Shown here piece by piece: positions 24,611-33,806 of a DNA stretch of 64,000 nucleotides (within the stretch, counting starts at the first letter, position 1; each line of letters begins with the position of its first letter). Made by a program: the position numbers and the translations under genes. Below the pieces are notes generated by a model. The model had not been told where the DNA came from. It ran no database searches and was given only the letters and a program-made list of their open reading frames with translations. The stretch comes from Tissierella praeacuta DSM 18095 (GTDB lineage: Bacteria > Bacillota > Clostridia > Tissierellales > Tissierellaceae). The stretch spans positions 1 to 64,000 of the forward strand of contig NZ_FQTY01000005.1 of assembly GCF_900128955.1 (NCBI RefSeq), written 5' to 3'.

Positions 24611-26032
24611 TTATTCCACTACAACTAATCTATCTTTATTATAGCCCATTAAGCCTACTATTTCTATACCGTTTTCCATTAAGAAAGTAATTTGTTCATA
24701 TAATTCTTGAGTTATTTCCTCACCTGGCACTACTAATGGTACTCCCGGTGGATATGGAATAATGGAAGTTGCAGATACTTTTCCTATACTGTATTTTAAT
24801 TCCACTTGTTTTTTACTGCTATGATATGCTTCATATATAGGCATTATAAATTGTGGAGTTGGCAGCTTGATACTAACTGGTGTTATATCTTCATAAGGAG
24901 TAGTTCTTGCCAAGTCCTCTACTGCAGCTATTAATCTTTCATAGTCCTCTTCTTCATTCATAAAAGATGTAAGGGCTAAAGCATAATAATAATCGGTCAT
25001 TTCTAATCTTATATTATATTTAGAATATAATTGCTTCTTTACTTGAGAACCTCTCATACCATCTATTCTAAATAGAATTTTTGTATTATCTTTAGCAAAT
25101 ATTGTCTTATCATTTTCATCACCAGTAAATACAAATACTCTATCTATAGCATTAAGTCTTTTTATTGTTTCTTCACATTTATTTATATTCCACTCTAATT
25201 TTTTCCTTGCTTCTTCTGTATCCATATAGGCTGTTGCTATTTCATTTGATGCAGTGAATAAATATGATGGGGAAGTAGTGGTATACAATTGAAATCTATC
25301 CCTAAGTTTATTTAAATCCACTCTATTAGTTCCTACATGAATCATTGACGTTTGGGTAAAACTTGCCAGGGTCTTATGTGTGCTGTGAATTACTATATCT
25401 GCTCCACAGGCTAAGGCTGGTTTAGGAAGCTTTTCTGAAAATGTCATATGAGGTCCATGAGCTTCGTCAACCATTAATATTCTATTATGTTTGTGAATTA
25501 TATTTGCTATAGTTTCTAAATCTGAGCATACTCCATAATAGTTGGGATATGTTATAACTACTGCTTTAATCCCTTCATCTTCAGATAAAATATTATCTAT
25601 TTCATCTGGATCTAAACCAGTCATTACATTGTATTCTTCATTATAATTTGGATACATATATACTGGATTTAGTCTATTTAATATCATGGCATTATATACT
25701 GCTTTATGACAGTTTCTCTGAACTAATATTTTATCTCCAGGTTTAGTTATTGTAGCCAAAGCTATATATATGCTTCCAGTTGAACCATTTACTGCATACT
25801 GTGTATGTTTTGCACCAAAGACTTTAGATGCTAATTCTTGACTTTCATCTATAATGCTCCTTGGATCCAGCAAATTATCCATTCCTTCTGTCTCTGTTGT
25901 GTCTATATAGGGTATATAGTCACCCCAATTAATTAAAGTATTTTTACCTTTATGCCCAGGCATATGAAAAAATACACTATCTTCTTCCATCAATTTCTTT
26001 AATGCATCAAATACGGGAGTTTTCATTCCCAA
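24611..26032 (-). CDS. Orn/Lys/Arg decarboxylase-family PLP enzyme (YaaO-like)
   Basis: This 473-residue fold-type I PLP enzyme resembles Bacillus YaaO/SpeA. It has FFHMPGHKG at about 21-29, VNGSTGSIYIA near 78, DEAHGPH (PLP aspartate) near 193 and the PLP lysine in STHKTLASFTQ near 220. The C-terminal domain contains IIPYPPGVPLVVPGE. Family members decarboxylate lysine, arginine or ornithine; the substrate is not clear. The start is TTG 26032 with AGGAGG 7 nt upstream. It lies before tmk as in Bacillus. Confidence 0.93.
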   Translation of the reverse strand: MGMKTPVFDALKKLMEEDSVFFHMPGHKGKNTLINWGDYIPYIDTTETEGMDNLLDPRSIIDESQELASKVFGAKHTQYAVNGSTGSIYIALATITKPGDKILVQRNCHKAVYNAMILNRLNPVYMYPNYNEEYNVMTGLDPDEIDNILSEDEGIKAVVITYPNYYGVCSDLETIANIIHKHNRILMVDEAHGPHMTFSEKLPKPALACGADIVIHSTHKTLASFTQTSMIHVGTNRVDLNKLRDRFQLYTTTSPSYLFTASNEIATAYMDTEEARKKLEWNINKCEETIKRLNAIDRVFVFTGDENDKTIFAKDNTKILFRIDGMRGSQVKKQLYSKYNIRLEMTDYYYALALTSFMNEEEDYERLIAAVEDLARTTPYEDITPVSIKLPTPQFIMPIYEAYHSSKKQVELKYSIGKVSATSIIPYPPGVPLVVPGEEITQELYEQITFLMENGIEIVGLMGYNKDRLVVVE

Positions 26033-26213
26033 ACATCATCCTCCTAACAAAAATAAATTTTCTTATAACGAATAGGAAATTTCTACTTTTCTCTTTTTCA
26101 TTTTAGAAATTTCCGTCAATGAGTTTCAAGAAAAACTACCTCTAGTACATTTTTAGAAGTTTTTCTTACTTATTATATATCACTTTTATCAATATATAAA
26201 CCATAAATTTAAA

Positions 26214-26239
26214 AAACCCTGTATTAATTTACAGGGTTT
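26214..26239 (-). terminator. Terminator overlapping the gin stop codon
   Basis: AAACCCTGTA pairs with TACAGGGTTT, followed on the minus strand by a T run. The stop codon of gin lies within the loop region. Confidence 0.75.
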
Positions 26240-26415
26240 AGTTGATGCTTTTCTGATATGTAATATCCTAACAAAATTCTAATCAGATTTTTATATAAAT
26301 CATAGGTTTCATCAAATACAGATATGCCTGTAATTTCATCTATGCATTTTTTACAAATGCATTGGCTAAATAAACTTATCATTACATTATCACTGCCACA
26401 TATTTTACAATACAT
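26224..26415 (-). CDS. csfB: Anti-sigma-G factor Gin (CsfB)
   Basis: This 63-residue zinc-binding protein has CKIC at residues 3-6 and CICKKC at about 19-24, giving the paired CxxC knuckle of Gin. In endospore formers Gin blocks sigma-G (and sigma-E) to time forespore gene expression. Sequence similarity is short, so the call leans on the cysteine pattern and on position. csfB precedes the yaaO-tmk block in Bacillus in the same way. The start has a GGGGCTG site. It is transcribed alone, with its own terminator. Confidence 0.78.
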   Translation of the reverse strand: MYCKICGSDNVMISLFSQCICKKCIDEITGISVFDETYDLYKNLIRILLGYYISEKHQLNPVN

Positions 26416-26525
26416 ATAATCAGCCCCTTACATTAGTTTCCCATTAGAATTATTGCCCTAATACTATATTTTATTCAGATTAATTTATTTCGTGCTTGGC
26501 AAGGGGTAAGTATTAAAAATAAAAA

Positions 26526-26552
26526 ACCCATAAAGAAAACTCCTTATGGGTC
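26526..26552 (-). terminator. Terminator after rplY
   Basis: ACCCATA and TATGGGT flank a 13-nt loop, and a T run follows on the minus strand. It lies 7 nt beyond the rplY stop. Confidence 0.8.
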
Positions 26553-26558
26553 ATTATA

Positions 26559-27197
26559 TTATTCTTCAGATTCAATTACATCTGGTGCTGCTTCCGTTGC
26601 CTCTGGTATATCTCCACCCTCATCTTCATCTTCTTTATTTATGGATGGTTGGCTTAGTGTACAAACTACATCATCAAGCTCTCTTAATATTGTAACTTTA
26701 CTATCCTTAGCCAAACTTAAATCTTTCACCATAATTGGCGTTGTAAAATCCATGTCTGCCACGTCAACTTCTGCACCATTTGGAATATTAGAAGGTAAAC
26801 ATTCAATTTCAATTTGATCTAGTATTTGAGTTAGAATTGAAGGTTGAAGTTTTATATTGTCCCTATTAAGCAATACAATTGGAACAGTCATTTTTACCTT
26901 TTCATCCATATTTAATTTTTGGAAATCAACATGAAGTATTCGATTTTTTACAGGATCTCGTTGTATTTCTTTTATAATAGCTGGTATTTTTTCACCTTCT
27001 AATTCCAATCCCAATAAAGATGAACTTCCTGCTGATTTATATACTCTTAAAAATTCTGATGAGTCTACTGAAACGCTAACAGTTTCTCCACCCCTGCTAT
27101 ATACAACTGCAGGTATAACATTATTTTTTCTCATTTTTTTTACTGGATTTTTTCCAGAATCTGTCCTCTTCTGTATCTGCATTTTTATAGCTGTCAT
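26559..27197 (-). CDS. rplY: 50S ribosomal protein L25 (Ctc/TL5 type)
   Basis: This two-domain 5S rRNA-binding protein has 212 residues. The N-terminal L25 domain shows KMRKNNVIPAVVYSRGG and the conserved HVDFQKL. The C-terminal beta domain (about 95-190) ends in an acidic tail (KEDEDEGGDIPEATEAAPD). The general-stress homologue is Ctc. The start has GGGGGTAT. It lies between bofA and gin and has its own terminator. Confidence 0.95.
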   Translation of the reverse strand: MTAIKMQIQKRTDSGKNPVKKMRKNNVIPAVVYSRGGETVSVSVDSSEFLRVYKSAGSSSLLGLELEGEKIPAIIKEIQRDPVKNRILHVDFQKLNMDEKVKMTVPIVLLNRDNIKLQPSILTQILDQIEIECLPSNIPNGAEVDVADMDFTTPIMVKDLSLAKDSKVTILRELDDVVCTLSQPSINKEDEDEGGDIPEATEAAPDVIESEE

Positions 27198-27284
27198 GTA
27201 ATATACCCCCTATTCTTTTTATAGTATACCTTAATAGCATATCATATTCTGATTATTTGGGCAAATATTAACCATGTATATTTA

Positions 27285-27545
27285 TTATATCATCATTTGA
27301 AGTACTAATAATAATATTACTCCCGGAACTCCTAGGAATCCTACTATAATAGCATTTAAGGGATTAATAACTATGCTTAGTCCAAAGTAATTTCCTATGA
27401 AATTGAAAAGTAATAATGTTATTCCTCCTAAAACTCCATTCCATATTAATTTGATTATTTTCTTAATTGGCCATACAAGTATAATTCCTACAATATATAA
27501 TAAAAACAATCCCATGATATAATAAAAAATTGTACTTACTCCCAT
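27285..27545 (-). CDS. bofA: Pro-sigma-K processing inhibitor BofA family
   Basis: This 86-residue integral membrane protein has two or three hydrophobic helices. The family C-terminal signature is NPLNAIIVGFLGVPGVILLLVL. In Bacillus BofA holds the SpoIVFB protease inactive during sporulation. It follows yaaL as in Bacillus (recR-yaaL-bofA). The start has AGGGGGGAAG. Confidence 0.9.
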   Translation of the reverse strand: MGVSTIFYYIMGLFLLYIVGIILVWPIKKIIKLIWNGVLGGITLLLFNFIGNYFGLSIVINPLNAIIVGFLGVPGVILLLVLQMMI

Positions 27546-27615
27546 TTTCTTCCCCCCTAATTCTTATTATACTATAATTATAGAGGAATTTAAGGAAATA
27601 TTACATATTTTTGTA

Positions 27616-27876
27616 CTAGCCACTAATAGAAATATCTTCATCTTTTGATTCTTCTTGGAGTTTAGAACTCATGTCCCATTCCTTCATCTGCTTTAATAAA
27701 TATATATATTTAAGTTTGGATGCTTCCATATCATATATAGCATAATCTATTAAATCTGGATCTGTAACACTTTCAAAGTAGTTTTCTTTATCTTTCCATT
27801 GTCTATGTGCCAATCTCAAATTATCTAACATTTCTTCTCTTAAATCTCTTTTTTCCTTCTTTATAAAACTTAACAT
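27616..27876 (-). CDS. yaaL: YaaL-like DUF2508 protein
   Basis: This small basic/acidic helical protein has 86 residues. It matches DUF2508 in its central DPDLIDYAIYDMEASKLKYIYLLKQMKE segment. Its position next to bofA is conserved in Firmicutes. The function is unknown. Its ribosome binding site AGGGGGTG can pair with an upstream CCCCCTA (see the element at 27883-27919). Confidence 0.85.
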   Translation of the reverse strand: MLSFIKKEKRDLREEMLDNLRLAHRQWKDKENYFESVTDPDLIDYAIYDMEASKLKYIYLLKQMKEWDMSSKLQEESKDEDISISG

Positions 27877-27882
27877 AATAAC

Positions 27883-27919
27883 ACCCCCTAATATTTATCA
27901 TTGACAAAAACTAGGGGGT
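27883..27919 (-). promoter_or_regulatory. Stem that sequesters the yaaL ribosome binding site
   Basis: On the minus strand ACCCCCTA (27919-27912) is the reverse complement of TAGGGGGT (27890-27883), which contains the yaaL Shine-Dalgarno. The loop is about 21 nt. The upstream arm follows the stop codon of the diguanylate cyclase gene, so read-through transcripts may hide the yaaL start. Confidence 0.5.
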
Positions 27920-27927
27920 ATATACCT

Positions 27928-29196
27928 CTATCTCCAAACTGAAACTTTATTTCTTCCATATCTTTTGGATAAATAAAGAGCAGCATCTGCATAATTAAAG
28001 AATTCATTTATATTTATTCCATCCTTGGGAATCATACTTGTTACACCAATACTTGCAGTTTGAAATTCTCCTATTGGTGAATACTGATGCTCTATTCTGG
28101 CATTATTTATAGCTACTAAGATATTATTTCCTGCCTCTTCTGCCTTGGTAATATCCAAGTTAGGGAATAAAATCACAAACTCATCTCCCCCATATCTGCA
28201 AACATAGCCTCCATGTTTCGAGGATTCCTTTTCTAAAATTTCTCCTATGCTTTTTAACATATTGTCTCCTGCAAAATGTCCATAATTATCATTGAATTCT
28301 TTGAAATAATCTAAGTCTATAAGCATTAAAGACATATTTTGTCCATACATTTTTGCCCTTTCCCACAGTTCTATAAATATTTGATTAAATTTTCTTCTAT
28401 TAAATACATGAGTAAGATCATCAATTCCAGAAAGATGTGCTTCTTTCTTTAAATCATTATGTACTTTTTTCATATAACAATACAAGGAAAAAGATAACAA
28501 TCCAACCATGAAGTTTACTATTATATTAATCCTTATTACTTCCTTATATTTATCTCTTGTCTTTTTAAGTTCTTTTATGTCCATATCAATACCTATTAAT
28601 CCGATATAGTTACCTTCAACTGTATAAAATGGAATATAAGCATAAATATATTCTCCCCATTTATTTTTTGCTATTTTATAAGATGGAATCTTTGTTTTTT
28701 CAACTTCCTTAAATAATCCATCAGACATATCATATCTAATTATATCATCATAATAGTTCCTATCCTTTGCTTCTTTTATTCTTGTTTCCATATTACAAAC
28801 TGCATCTAGTAAATAAATAACTTCTTTACCATATTTCTTTTCATTTTCTTCTAATCGAGATATTAAATATACATATTTATAATCAGAAATATCCATTACA
28901 TTTTTAAGAGTTTTTTCAAACTCTTTGTTTATTTCACTATCTAATAATTCTCTAAAGGTAATTGACTTTAAATACAGGTATTCCTCATTACTTAATTTTA
29001 CTGTATTAGCAATGTATGTGCCTAAAGTAATAGCATTATTGCCTATTTCATTCTCTACATAGGAATACATTTGATAATTTGAATAGATAATTACAACTAT
29101 AAATATAAAAACCCATAATGATATAAGTATTTTAAAGCAGGTTTTAATATTATCATATTTTTTCAATCTCAATTCTTCCATATTTTCACTCATCAC
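27928..29196 (-). CDS. Membrane diguanylate cyclase (GGDEF)
   Basis: This 422-residue protein has an N-terminal transmembrane helix (about 18-40), an extracellular sensor-like region, a second helix near 225-243 and a GGDEF domain (about 255-422). The active-site motif is intact: RYGGDEFVILFP near residue 345. The inhibitory RxxD site is not obvious. The family converts two GTP to c-di-GMP. The start is uncertain: ATG 29193 is close to AAAGGTG, and the in-frame ATG at 29181 is 12 nt further. It lies upstream of yaaL and apparently interrupts the usual recR-yaaL neighbourhood. Confidence 0.92.
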   Translation of the reverse strand: MMSENMEELRLKKYDNIKTCFKILISLWVFIFIVVIIYSNYQMYSYVENEIGNNAITLGTYIANTVKLSNEEYLYLKSITFRELLDSEINKEFEKTLKNVMDISDYKYVYLISRLEENEKKYGKEVIYLLDAVCNMETRIKEAKDRNYYDDIIRYDMSDGLFKEVEKTKIPSYKIAKNKWGEYIYAYIPFYTVEGNYIGLIGIDMDIKELKKTRDKYKEVIRINIIVNFMVGLLSFSLYCYMKKVHNDLKKEAHLSGIDDLTHVFNRRKFNQIFIELWERAKMYGQNMSLMLIDLDYFKEFNDNYGHFAGDNMLKSIGEILEKESSKHGGYVCRYGGDEFVILFPNLDITKAEEAGNNILVAINNARIEHQYSPIGEFQTASIGVTSMIPKDGININEFFNYADAALYLSKRYGRNKVSVWR

Positions 29197-29414
29197 CTTT
29201 AAATATATTAGATATAAGAGCTGACTTTAATTATACCATATCTTAGGTATTTAGTCCTATTTTTTATTTCTTTTTTGCATTAATCTGAATTTTTTACTAA
29301 ATAAATTCCTCGGTTCTTATATTAACATAATCTTCACAACTGTTTTTTCATATGATATAGTATTTATGTTATAATTAAATGGACATTTATAGTTTAAAGC
29401 AGGTGGAAGATACA

Positions 29415-30923
29415 ATGAAAAGAAAAGCAGCAATGAAAAAATCGACATTATATATTATTTATTTTGGTATAGCTACTAAAATCTTATCCTTTATTAAAGA
29501 AATCCTTACTGCATCAAAAATAGGAGCCAACTATAAGATGGACTCCTATTTATTAGCCTTTAGTACAGTTATGCTTTTCACAGGGCTTGTAAGTGATGGG
29601 ATAATCATTGGAACTATACCTTTATTGCAAGAAATACAGGAACGACATGGAATAGAAAGAAAAGTAAATTATACTAATAATTTAATAAATATTACAATGC
29701 TATTTTCTTTCATTATCATTCTAATAGGATTTATAGGAGCCCCTTTTATTATTGAAGTCTTCGGTCCAGGCTTTAAGGGAGAAGAATTAAAGGATACAAT
29801 TCAATTATTTAGAATAGGTCTTCCAATTATCTCTCTGTCTTGGTTAAACGCAATATTTGGTGGATTTTTGCAATCAGTACATTCTTTTAAGGGGGGTCCT
29901 AAGGGAAGGTTTGCAAGTAGTATTTTATATATAATCTATTTATTGTTTTTTGCAAAGACTTTTGCACTAAAGGGTTTTATGCTTGTTGGAACCATAGCAG
30001 GTGTCTTCCAAATATATATATTTAGAAAAGGACTTAGAGCAAATGAATTTAAATATAGTTGGCAGTTTGATTTAAAGGATAAATATATAAAGAAATTAAG
30101 ATATTATCTGATTCCCATAATTGCTGGTGTTGGAATTAATGAACTAAATACCTCCATTGATAATGCAGTAGCATCTACACTTTCTGTAGGTAATATTGCT
30201 GAGCTAAGCTATGCAAAAGGAATAATGGAACTATTCTTAGGAGTGTTTATTGCTGCTATAGTTACAGTTATATTTCCTATACTATCTGAAACTTATAATA
30301 AAGATGATGAGGAAGATTTTAGAAATGAAATAAGGAATGGAATGAAACTCTTAACAATTATATCAATACCTGTATCTATTATATTGATAATTATGTCAAA
30401 ACCAATAGTTAAAATCATCTTTCAAAGAGGTGCTTTTGATGTAAATGCATCAATTTTAACATCAAAGGTATTATCATATTATGGCTTTGGATTAGTAGCT
30501 ATGGCGATTATCCCATTAATTGCAAGAGCTTATTATTCAATTCAAGATATGAAAACTCCTGTGATTATTGGTTTAACTGCACTGGTTATAAATACAATCC
30601 TAAATTTATCACTTGCTCCGATTATGGGGATTGGCGGAATTGCATTAGGTACGAGTATTTCTATTATAGTAGCTCTATTATATGGGGTTTTTGATTTAAA
30701 TCGAAAACTATTTATTATAGAAAATGAAAATTTAAAAAACATCACACTTAAAATTGGATTTACAACCGTAATTATGGCAGGAACCGTATTCTTAACTCAT
30801 ATTATAATCTCAGCACTATTAGATAATTTATTTTTAGCAGATATAATAGATATAGTATTATCTACTATTATTGGAATAATTGTATATATTGGCGTATATA
30901 AAATTTTACCTTCAAAGGTATAA
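29415..30923 (+). CDS. MurJ/MviN-family lipid II flippase-like protein
   Basis: This 502-residue polytopic membrane protein has about 13-14 hydrophobic helices. Family motifs include FIKEILTASKIGANYKMDSYLLAF, SWLNAIFGGFLQSVHSF and RAYYSIQDMKTPVIIG. MurJ moves lipid II across the membrane for peptidoglycan synthesis; family paralogues also flip other polyprenyl-linked sugars. The start is ATG 29415 with AGGTGGAAG upstream; the in-frame ATG at 29379 has no such site. It is monocistronic and ends at a shared terminator. Confidence 0.85.
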   Translation: MKRKAAMKKSTLYIIYFGIATKILSFIKEILTASKIGANYKMDSYLLAFSTVMLFTGLVSDGIIIGTIPLLQEIQERHGIERKVNYTNNLINITMLFSFIIILIGFIGAPFIIEVFGPGFKGEELKDTIQLFRIGLPIISLSWLNAIFGGFLQSVHSFKGGPKGRFASSILYIIYLLFFAKTFALKGFMLVGTIAGVFQIYIFRKGLRANEFKYSWQFDLKDKYIKKLRYYLIPIIAGVGINELNTSIDNAVASTLSVGNIAELSYAKGIMELFLGVFIAAIVTVIFPILSETYNKDDEEDFRNEIRNGMKLLTIISIPVSIILIIMSKPIVKIIFQRGAFDVNASILTSKVLSYYGFGLVAMAIIPLIARAYYSIQDMKTPVIIGLTALVINTILNLSLAPIMGIGGIALGTSISIIVALLYGVFDLNRKLFIIENENLKNITLKIGFTTVIMAGTVFLTHIIISALLDNLFLADIIDIVLSTIIGIIVYIGVYKILPSKV

Positions 30924-30953
30924 AAGCTAAAATATATATTTTGTATTGATCAA

Positions 30954-30985
30954 AAATGGACAAGACAGCTAATCCTTGTCCATTT
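30954..30985. terminator. Bidirectional terminator
   Basis: AAATGGACAAG pairs with CTTGTCCATTT around a 10-nt loop. It separates the convergent MurJ-like and PsuG-like genes and overlaps the stop of the latter. Confidence 0.7.
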
Positions 30986-31763
30986 ATCTAGTTAATTCAT
31001 TTGCCCAAATACTATTTTCAATTAATGAATTTAATTGCATCTCAGAGGATTTGCCAAATGAAAGCCTATCTATCATAGCATTTGCTGCGGGATGGTAATA
31101 TTGTCCTCTTTCTTCCGCTTCCTTACCTGCGTTTTTAGCTTTTTCTATTATAGTTAAATCTTTTAATCGCATTTCATGTGGTATAGGATTTAATAACAAT
31201 GTTCTCCCCTTTAAAGGTTGCCCATCATATTTTCCTGTAATTTTTATGGGCTTACCAGTTAACATAAAACCATCTATAGTATCTGTATCTTTTCCCCATA
31301 TGCTGACATTATGTTCTAATAGCCATTTAATAGTCCCCTCTATATCTATAACATCCTTTGGTGAAGTGGCTATCAATGTTATATCCATAGTTGCTATGGC
31401 AGGTAAATCTGCACATAGTTCTTCTCCTACAATATCTCCAATTCCACCCATTCCAGCAGTTACAGCAATATGAATTCCTTTTTCCCTTGCTGCCATCATA
31501 GTCCCAGATGCAGTTAAAGCACCACTTATACCATTATTACAGGATTCCATAAAGATATCCTTATCTATACGTATCAATTCCTCAGCCCTATTTCTAAAGC
31601 CAATAAATTCTTTTATATTACCTATTATTATTTCTCCTCTATCAACCCAAGCTATACACCTATGCTCCCAGGGCCATAATTCAACAAGGGTTTCATTATC
31701 AATGGATTTTAATCCGTGGGTCAATAAAGCAGTTTCTACAAGAAATTTAGTTTCTATATTCAT
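30984..31763 (-). CDS. PsuG/IndA-like pseudouridine-5'-phosphate glycosidase
   Basis: This 259-residue protein is similar to PsuG, which splits pseudouridine-5'-phosphate to uracil and ribose-5-phosphate. Aligning segments are ALTASGTMMAAREKGI, TAGMGGIG (family TGGIGG), TSPKDVID holding the probable catalytic lysine, and NPIP near the C terminus. The VHRG motif of E. coli PsuG is absent, so the substrate may differ. It is the last gene of a run that begins with the nucleoside ABC transporter. The start has GGAAGTG upstream. The adjoining genes are decayed. Confidence 0.75.
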   Translation of the reverse strand: MNIETKFLVETALLTHGLKSIDNETLVELWPWEHRCIAWVDRGEIIIGNIKEFIGFRNRAEELIRIDKDIFMESCNNGISGALTASGTMMAAREKGIHIAVTAGMGGIGDIVGEELCADLPAIATMDITLIATSPKDVIDIEGTIKWLLEHNVSIWGKDTDTIDGFMLTGKPIKITGKYDGQPLKGRTLLLNPIPHEMRLKDLTIIEKAKNAGKEAEERGQYYHPAANAMIDRLSFGKSSEMQLNSLIENSIWANELTR

Positions 31764-31778
31764 TAAATCTTCACTTCC

Positions 31779-32336
31779 TTAAACTAATATTATTGATTTG
31801 AATCCGTTATTAACTGCAATTGATTTTAATTTCTCCATTTCCTCATCATCAGGAGGCTCATGGTTTGAAAACTCCTGACGTACTCCAAAGGGGCTATATC
31901 TTGTTATCCTATATCTAATATCTTGACTTTCTAAATATGGCTGCAAAAGTTTTGTTATACTATCTATAGTTTCATAATTATTAATGCCTTTAATCACTAC
32001 CGTTCTAATTTCATATAGCTTACCTAAACCAGCTAAATACTTAGCATTTTTAATAACTACATCATTATATTGTTTTGTAATATAAAAATGTTCATCCCTA
32101 TCAATGGCCTTTATATCCAGAATAAATTTATCAGCTGTTTCTACTAACTCTTTTTCCTCTGATAAATCCCCCCCTCCGTTTGTATCTACAAAATTAGTTA
32201 GACCTATTTTATGAGTTTCTTTAAATAGCTCTACTAAAAACTTAGCTTGGAGAGTACATTCGCCGCCACTGGTTGTAATTCCTTTGATAAATGGTCTATT
32301 GTACTCTATTCTTTTCATAATATCTTCTACAGTCAT
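31779..32336 (-). pseudogene. yjjW: Truncated YjjW glycyl-radical-enzyme activase
   Basis: The 185-residue reading frame matches the C-terminal two thirds of YjjW: FIKGITTSGGECTLQAKF corresponds to the SAM-binding GGE region. The first roughly 100 residues are missing, including the CxxxCxxC radical-SAM cluster and the ferredoxin-like insert, so it cannot be an active radical-SAM enzyme. The ATG overlaps the TGA of the YjjI remnant (ATGA). It is annotated as a pseudogene because its substrate enzyme is also decayed. Confidence 0.82.
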
Positions 32337-32864
32337 ATTATATATTTTAGGTGATGCATCATATTTACATGAAGACCATTTTTAAGTCTTTCAAGATCAG
32401 ATTTTTTAACCAAATATCCACTTACTCTAACTAAATCCCCATCCTGCCTATAGGCTGAAAGATACCTTGCCCCAACTTCAAAGCCACCTTTAAATATATC
32501 TAAAATAGCCTCAGGATTATTTATTGCAGTACTGTCACCGGATAATTGCTAAAGGACGGTACATGATGATAAAATATTAGCAGTGAATTTATTGCTTCCG
32601 TTAAAGTCTCAGCTGGCTTTAACCTTAGAAAATCACAACCTTCCTCTAAAAGTTTTTCATAATTTGGCAGTATATATCGGGGAGTAAATGTGGCATGTCC
32701 TTCTCAAATAATTCAAAGTATTCTTCATCAACCCCTTCTGGATATGGAAGTTGATTTTCTGCTATTTTTGCTAATCTTGATACTATCTGTTCATAGGTTA
32801 AGCTAGGGTTTTTTATCTCCTTTAGAACATCTGCTTTTGTTTCATCTATATTTTTATATATCAA
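32333..32864 (-). pseudogene. yjjI: YjjI glycyl radical enzyme remnant
   Basis: Several segments of YjjI are readable in different frames. From TTG 32864, with GGAGGTG upstream, the N terminus reads KNPSLTYEQIVSRLAKIAEN and ENQLPYPEGVDEEY. A one-base loss near 32702 shifts the frame to GHATFTPRYILPNYEKLLEEG and FYHHVPSFSNYPV. An in-frame stop and a deletion near 32530 then join to a C-terminal piece with VRVSGYLV, the glycyl radical motif. About 300 central residues, with the active-site cysteine, are gone. Full-length YjjI has about 515 residues. Confidence 0.85.
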
Positions 32865-32879
32865 TATCTACACCTCCAT

Positions 32880-33806
32880 CTATTGATTATCTATTATAGG
32901 CTTCCTGCTAAAATTCTTTAAATTGCTAATTATTAATACTAAAATGACTACTACAAATGGCATCATCTGCAATAACTGAGTAGGTACTCCAAATGATGTC
33001 AATGTAAGGGTTATTGCATTTGTATAAGCAAACAACATACCTATAAGGGCAGCTTTTAATGGATTTCCCTTCCCCACAAGTATAGCAGCAAAGGCTAAAA
33101 AACCACGACCTGCTGTCATATTTTCAGAAAACATACTTAATCCTGATAAGGGCATATATGCCCCTCCTAATCCTGACATTACACCCATAATAATCAATGC
33201 TAACCATCTATACTTTAATATATTTACTCCAGAGGTCTGAGCTCCTACCTCGTTAATTCCAATACCTCTAAGTCTTAGACCAAAGGGAGTCTTATACATG
33301 ATTATAGTTCCAATTAATATGGAGATATAAGCTATATATACAAGTATAATTTGATTGTTTAAGACCTTATTGACGTATGGGATTAATCTTAAAACAGGTA
33401 TATCTATAGGTTGAAAATTTACAATTTGAGGACTATGAAAGAAACCCCTTACTTTAAATATTTTAGTTAATAACAAGGTAGTCATTGCCCATGACCCAAA
33501 ATTAAGTGCTATACTTACAATCATTGGATTTGCATTAAAATGAAGGACAAATATACCAAAAACTGCAGCAAGAATTACCCCCGCAAGAATAGCAAGAAAA
33601 GTACCTATATATGGACTTCCCCATAAATAACTTCCCCATGCAGCAAAAAATGCTGCTGAAAGCATAAAACATTCAAAGGCAATACAAAATGTTCCCGTTT
33701 GCTTACTAAATGAGCCACCTATACTGGTCAATATAATTGGAGTACTCAATCTAAATGTAGCTGACCATGTTACAGTTCCAAATAAGATCTCCATTATAGT
33801 CAACAT
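32880..33806 (-). CDS. Nucleoside-type ABC transporter permease 2
   Basis: This 308-residue permease of the BPD_transp_2 family (NupC/YufQ type) has about eight or nine hydrophobic helices. GIGINEVGAQTSGVNILKYR is typical of the cytoplasmic coupling loop. It overlaps the preceding permease gene by 7 nt and should form the heterodimeric channel with it. Substrate assignment to nucleosides rests on the BMP lipoprotein and gene order. Confidence 0.9.
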   Translation of the reverse strand: MLTIMEILFGTVTWSATFRLSTPIILTSIGGSFSKQTGTFCIAFECFMLSAAFFAAWGSYLWGSPYIGTFLAILAGVILAAVFGIFVLHFNANPMIVSIALNFGSWAMTTLLLTKIFKVRGFFHSPQIVNFQPIDIPVLRLIPYVNKVLNNQIILVYIAYISILIGTIIMYKTPFGLRLRGIGINEVGAQTSGVNILKYRWLALIIMGVMSGLGGAYMPLSGLSMFSENMTAGRGFLAFAAILVGKGNPLKAALIGMLFAYTNAITLTLTSFGVPTQLLQMMPFVVVILVLIISNLKNFSRKPIIDNQ

